From Edaphobacter bradus (GTDB lineage Bacteria; Acidobacteriota; Terriglobia; Terriglobales; Acidobacteriaceae): a DNA stretch of 64,000 nucleotides. Within the stretch, counting starts at the first letter, position 1; each line of letters begins with the position of its first letter. This document shows positions 61,967 through 64,000 of the stretch, piece after piece. The position numbers were made by a program, and so were the translations under genes. Location of the stretch: NCBI RefSeq assembly GCF_025685645.1, contig NZ_JAGSYF010000003.1, forward strand, positions 186,001 through 250,000. The letters run 5' to 3'. The notes below the pieces were generated by a model that ran no database searches, had not been told where the DNA came from, and worked only from the letters and a program-made list of their open reading frames with translations.

Positions 61967-62524
61967 TTACCTGGTCTCAACCCGAATGATATGAACCTCG
62001 GGCATCTGCTGGTTCCAGTTCTGCGGGATCGACTCAAAGATCAGCCGGAACTCCCGCGAATCCCCGGACTTCAGAGGAGCGGACGCCACCGTCTGGGTGT
62101 CGATATAAGGCTCCCGCGTCCGAATCAGCATCAGAGGTACCGTCTCCACCTGCGGGGGCATCGCCTCGTCGTTGCGGAACAGCACCTGAACCGTGATGCC
62201 GGCCACCGTCTGGCTCCCTGTATTCCGCACCGTTCCGTCGATAAAGGTCGACTTGCCACCTGAGAGGCTTGTCGACTCGCTCATCGCAAGCCCCGAGAGC
62301 GGCAGGTTAGCCGCATAGGCCGCCAACGGCTGAATCCCGGTCACTGGAGACGCCTTTTTTCTGCCCGCAATGACCAACCCAGCCAAAACCGCCAGCACTA
62401 CGACGCCGGCGATAACCCAGACCGAGGCTGACATCCCGCCCCCCGCAGGCGCCTTGGGCGCAAACATTCCCGAGTCCCCAGCCCGCTCTATCCCGCGTGT
62501 GCCTTCCTGCTCCCTATCGCTCAT
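61967..62524 (-). CDS. DUF2393-like membrane-anchored protein
   Basis: A 185-residue protein from ATG 62524, and the frame runs to GTG 62563. After a polar start (MSDREQEGTRGIERAGDSG) one membrane helix (SASVWVIAGVVVLAVLAGLVIAG) is followed by an extracytoplasmic domain of beta strands: STFIDGTVRNTGSQTVAGITVQVLFRN, then FRLIFESIPQNWNQQMPEVHIIRVE. This pattern is close to DUF2393 and related FxLYD-like domains. The function is unknown. It is upstream of the OmpA-family gene on the same strand. Confidence 0.7.
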   Translation of the reverse strand: MSDREQEGTRGIERAGDSGMFAPKAPAGGGMSASVWVIAGVVVLAVLAGLVIAGRKKASPVTGIQPLAAYAANLPLSGLAMSESTSLSGGKSTFIDGTVRNTGSQTVAGITVQVLFRNDEAMPPQVETVPLMLIRTREPYIDTQTVASAPLKSGDSREFRLIFESIPQNWNQQMPEVHIIRVETR

Positions 62525-62694
62525 AAGCCCGGATTTTATACCTCGCAGTTGCCCTTTTCTCACGTACTGCAGTCACAAAGGAAACCAGCAGAGCACCTTC
62601 GCAAAAAAGTAGCCTGATTTTCATTTGAGGCCAGAACTTTCTGAGCCAATATGCCGTTAAGAGTCATCAAAGGGTTATGAGAGGAGACGCTCCA

Positions 62695-62859
62695 ATGGAC
62701 ACCCCAACCAGCAAAGCGCCGCCCCCTGCTCAGAAAGCCGGGCAGTTTACCACCGTTTCCGACACCACTGCACGTTCTGCGCCGTCCAAAGTGGCGGACC
62801 GCGTCTACAGAATCGCCGCTTTGACTGCCGGAATCGCCCTCCTGGCGACCGTCGTCTAG
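62695..62859 (+). CDS. Small single-helix membrane protein
   Basis: A 54-residue frame from ATG 62695, with AGGAG eight bases upstream. An ATG six codons upstream is also in frame. Polar and Pro/Thr-rich for 40 residues (TPTSKAPPPAQKAGQFTTVS), then a C-terminal hydrophobic helix, YRIAALTAGIALLATVV. Codon composition fits its neighbours. It is convergent with the DnaC-like gene, 18 bases away. Unrecognised. Confidence 0.5.
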   Translation: MDTPTSKAPPPAQKAGQFTTVSDTTARSAPSKVADRVYRIAALTAGIALLATVV

Positions 62860-62877
62860 CACCCGCGCCGCACGCGC

Positions 62878-63636
62878 TCAGGCGAAGCTTGCGCGTTTGA
62901 TCTTCTGCCTGAAGTCCTCACCCTGCATCTCAACCACAACGCACATCTCCTGTAGCCTCGACCGCATGCGCTCGCCGATGCGGTCGCCAAGGGTCTCCTC
63001 GCGCACCGCTGTGCCGCGTGGCCCCGCCTCCGTGCCCAGCGGCCCGAGGTTGCTGTAGTTCGTGGTGATAATCGTCGTCCGCCGGTCGTTATAGCGGGTA
63101 TTCAAGATGTGCGCGACCGTGTCCCAGACCCAGTCGGTCGGCTTGGCCGCACCCAGCTCGTCCAGCACCAGCACCTCGGCCTCAAACACGGGCCGCAGCA
63201 CCTGAAGCTCGGTCTCGCGAACCTGCGGGTTGTAGCTGTTCTGCACCTGCTTCAGCAGGTCGCGATAGTCGTAAAACAGCCCTGACGCGCCGCGCTCAGT
63301 CACCAGGGCCTGCAGAATCCCGACCGCCAGGTGCGTCTTTCCCACCCCGATCCCGCCCGTCAGCAGCAGTCCCGTCCCCGCCGTCTCCAGCGGATAACTC
63401 TCCACAAACTTTCGCGCCCGCACCAGCGCCGCGCCCAGCGACCGGTGCGACGAGGGAAATTTCGTCTCATAGTTATCGAGCGAGCAGTGTTCATACCGCC
63501 GCGGAATCCCAGCCCGGCCCAGCCTGCGCGCCGCACGCTCCCGCACGCGGCACTCGCACTCCTCGGCAAACTGCCGCCCATCGCGCTGCACCACCCGCAG
63601 CCCGGCTCCCTCGCAGATCTGACAAATCTCAGCCAT
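62878..63636 (-). CDS. DnaC/DnaI-like AAA+ ATPase with N-terminal zinc motif
   Basis: A 252-residue protein from ATG 63636. The longer frame to 63804 is unsupported. CQIC at residues 5-8 with CEC at 27-29 form a probable zinc site. Walker A is GGIGVGKT at 94-101 and Walker B VLVLDELG near 150-157. A sensor region ILNTRYNDRRTTIITTNYS and an arginine finger-like GDRIGERMRSRL follow. The family includes helicase loaders such as DnaI and IstB-like ATPases of insertion sequences. No transposase is near, so a helicase-loader role is the better guess. Confidence 0.85.
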   Translation of the reverse strand: MAEICQICEGAGLRVVQRDGRQFAEECECRVRERAARRLGRAGIPRRYEHCSLDNYETKFPSSHRSLGAALVRARKFVESYPLETAGTGLLLTGGIGVGKTHLAVGILQALVTERGASGLFYDYRDLLKQVQNSYNPQVRETELQVLRPVFEAEVLVLDELGAAKPTDWVWDTVAHILNTRYNDRRTTIITTNYSNLGPLGTEAGPRGTAVREETLGDRIGERMRSRLQEMCVVVEMQGEDFRQKIKRASFA

Positions 63637-63722
63637 CGGTCGTAACTCTAGTATCGCAGCACTTCGCCGTCTGCGGGCCCTGTGCGAATCCCGATCGCAC
63701 GGCTGAAAAGCTGGACACGTGA

Positions 63723-63731
63723 TGCTAAAAT
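63723..63731 (+). promoter_or_regulatory. Extended -10 promoter for rpmE
   Basis: TGCTAAAAT at 63723-63731 fits an extended -10 element. The transcript would carry a leader of about 150 bases before rpmE, long enough for a ribosomal-protein-type leader, though I recognise no known structure. Confidence 0.45.
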
Positions 63732-63885
63732 AAGAGAAGCGCTTAGCCACTCCAGTCGGGGTGTGCCGGCTTCGCGACAGGCCTTCGATGTGACGTGACC
63801 GCACCGTCGCAAGCGATCCGCGACCCGACGAGCCATCTCAGCCAACCGGCCAACACACGCCTTTGGCAAAAGGATAGAACCACCG

Positions 63886-64000
63886 ATGCCTAAAGAAGGA
63901 ATCCACCCGAAGTACGAAACCATCACCGTCAAGTGCGCCTGCGGCAACCACTTTGAGACCCGCTCCACGCACAAGGGCGACATCGTCCTTGAAATCTGCT
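63886..64000 (+). CDS. rpmE: Ribosomal protein L31 (partial, 5' part)
   Basis: The first 38 codons of L31 ([20 protein letters not shown], then [18 protein letters not shown]) run to the window edge. The Cys-x-Cys pair at 17 and 19 and the Cys at 38 indicate the zinc-binding (C+) form. Ribosome-binding site AAAAGGA is about 10-12 bases upstream. The 3' end lies outside the window. Confidence 0.95.
   Translation, partial: MPKEGIHPKYETITVKCACGNHFETRSTHKGDIVLEIC

Noticed and set aside
62878-63636. DnaC-like ATPase as the IstB subunit of an insertion sequence
   Set aside because: No IstA-type transposase or terminal repeats are nearby, and the N-terminal zinc motif fits a helicase loader better.
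1-64000. CRISPR arrays, prophage or integrative elements
   Set aside because: No regular short repeat-spacer pattern, no integrase or phage structural gene, and no duplicated end beside tRNA-Arg was found.

Overview
The window reads as about 64 kb of chromosome from an Acidobacteriota bacterium of the class Terriglobia (relatives of Terriglobus, Granulicella or Edaphobacter). This is an inference from the high GC content, two large TonB-dependent receptors with an N-terminal carboxypeptidase-regulatory-like domain, a split gcvPA/gcvPB, a PEP-CTERM choice-of-anchor protein, an EtfAB plus membrane iron-sulfur oxidoreductase operon, KdsA (so a Gram-negative envelope) and the overall gene neighbourhoods. 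No insertion sequence, prophage, CRISPR array, plasmid or replication-origin signal was seen. One tRNA gene (Arg, CCG) is present.

Layout. 0-5 kb: end of an unknown gene, a long hairpin, glgC, a small conserved-looking gene, a small membrane protein and the catalytic subunit of methylmalonyl-CoA mutase. 5.2-10.7 kb: a complete glycine cleavage operon (gcvT, gcvH, gcvPA, gcvPB) with three small uncharacterised genes woven between the known ones. 10.7-15.7 kb: a DUF2911 protein, tRNA-Arg, a secreted beta-helix protein that runs tail to tail into a GAF-GGDEF diguanylate cyclase, and moaA. 15.7-19.5 kb: an EtfA/EtfB/quinone oxidoreductase operon with overlapping start and stop codons. 19.5-30.8 kb: small zinc-ribbon and membrane proteins, a SIMPL protein, a hexapeptide acyltransferase, a site-2 protease, trpS, scpA, scpB, a cupin, rluB and msrA. 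An oppositely oriented xylanase and PEP-CTERM protein sit between scpA and scpB. 30.8-35.5 kb: a surface polysaccharide block (GT9 transferase, flippase, an AT-rich SAM methyltransferase, a FkbM methyltransferase). 35.5-42.6 kb: a DEAD-box-type RNA helicase, an acyltransferase 3, an ABC-F ATPase, ornithine aminotransferase and a DUF2237 protein. 42.8-51 kb: two TonB-dependent receptors flanking a secreted protein and a His/Cys-bearing small protein. 51-64 kb: a class III aminotransferase, cysS, tsaD, cca, a 2OG-Fe(II) oxygenase, a GT2 transferase, kdsA, an OmpA-family protein, a DUF2393-like protein, a DnaC/DnaI-like ATPase and the start of rpmE.

How the genes fit together. The ETF operon would pass electrons from acyl-CoA dehydrogenases to the quinone pool, and methylmalonyl-CoA mutase would serve propionate or branched-chain amino acid breakdown. 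The glycine cleavage operon makes one-carbon units. The two aminotransferases point to amino-acid turnover. KdsA, the GT9 and GT2 transferases and the flippase belong to envelope polysaccharide synthesis. The xylanase and the TonB receptors fit a soil heterotroph living on plant polymers.

I do not see a clear-cut new defence or mobile system. The most interesting leads are the small unknown genes inside the glycine cleavage operon, two unannotated very short ORFs in front of the acyltransferase (37467-37690), a repeated operator-like array before the ETF operon, the palindromic leader of the RNA helicase, an AT-rich intergenic island with three copies of one motif (46444-46530), and a secreted-protein family represented twice in the window.
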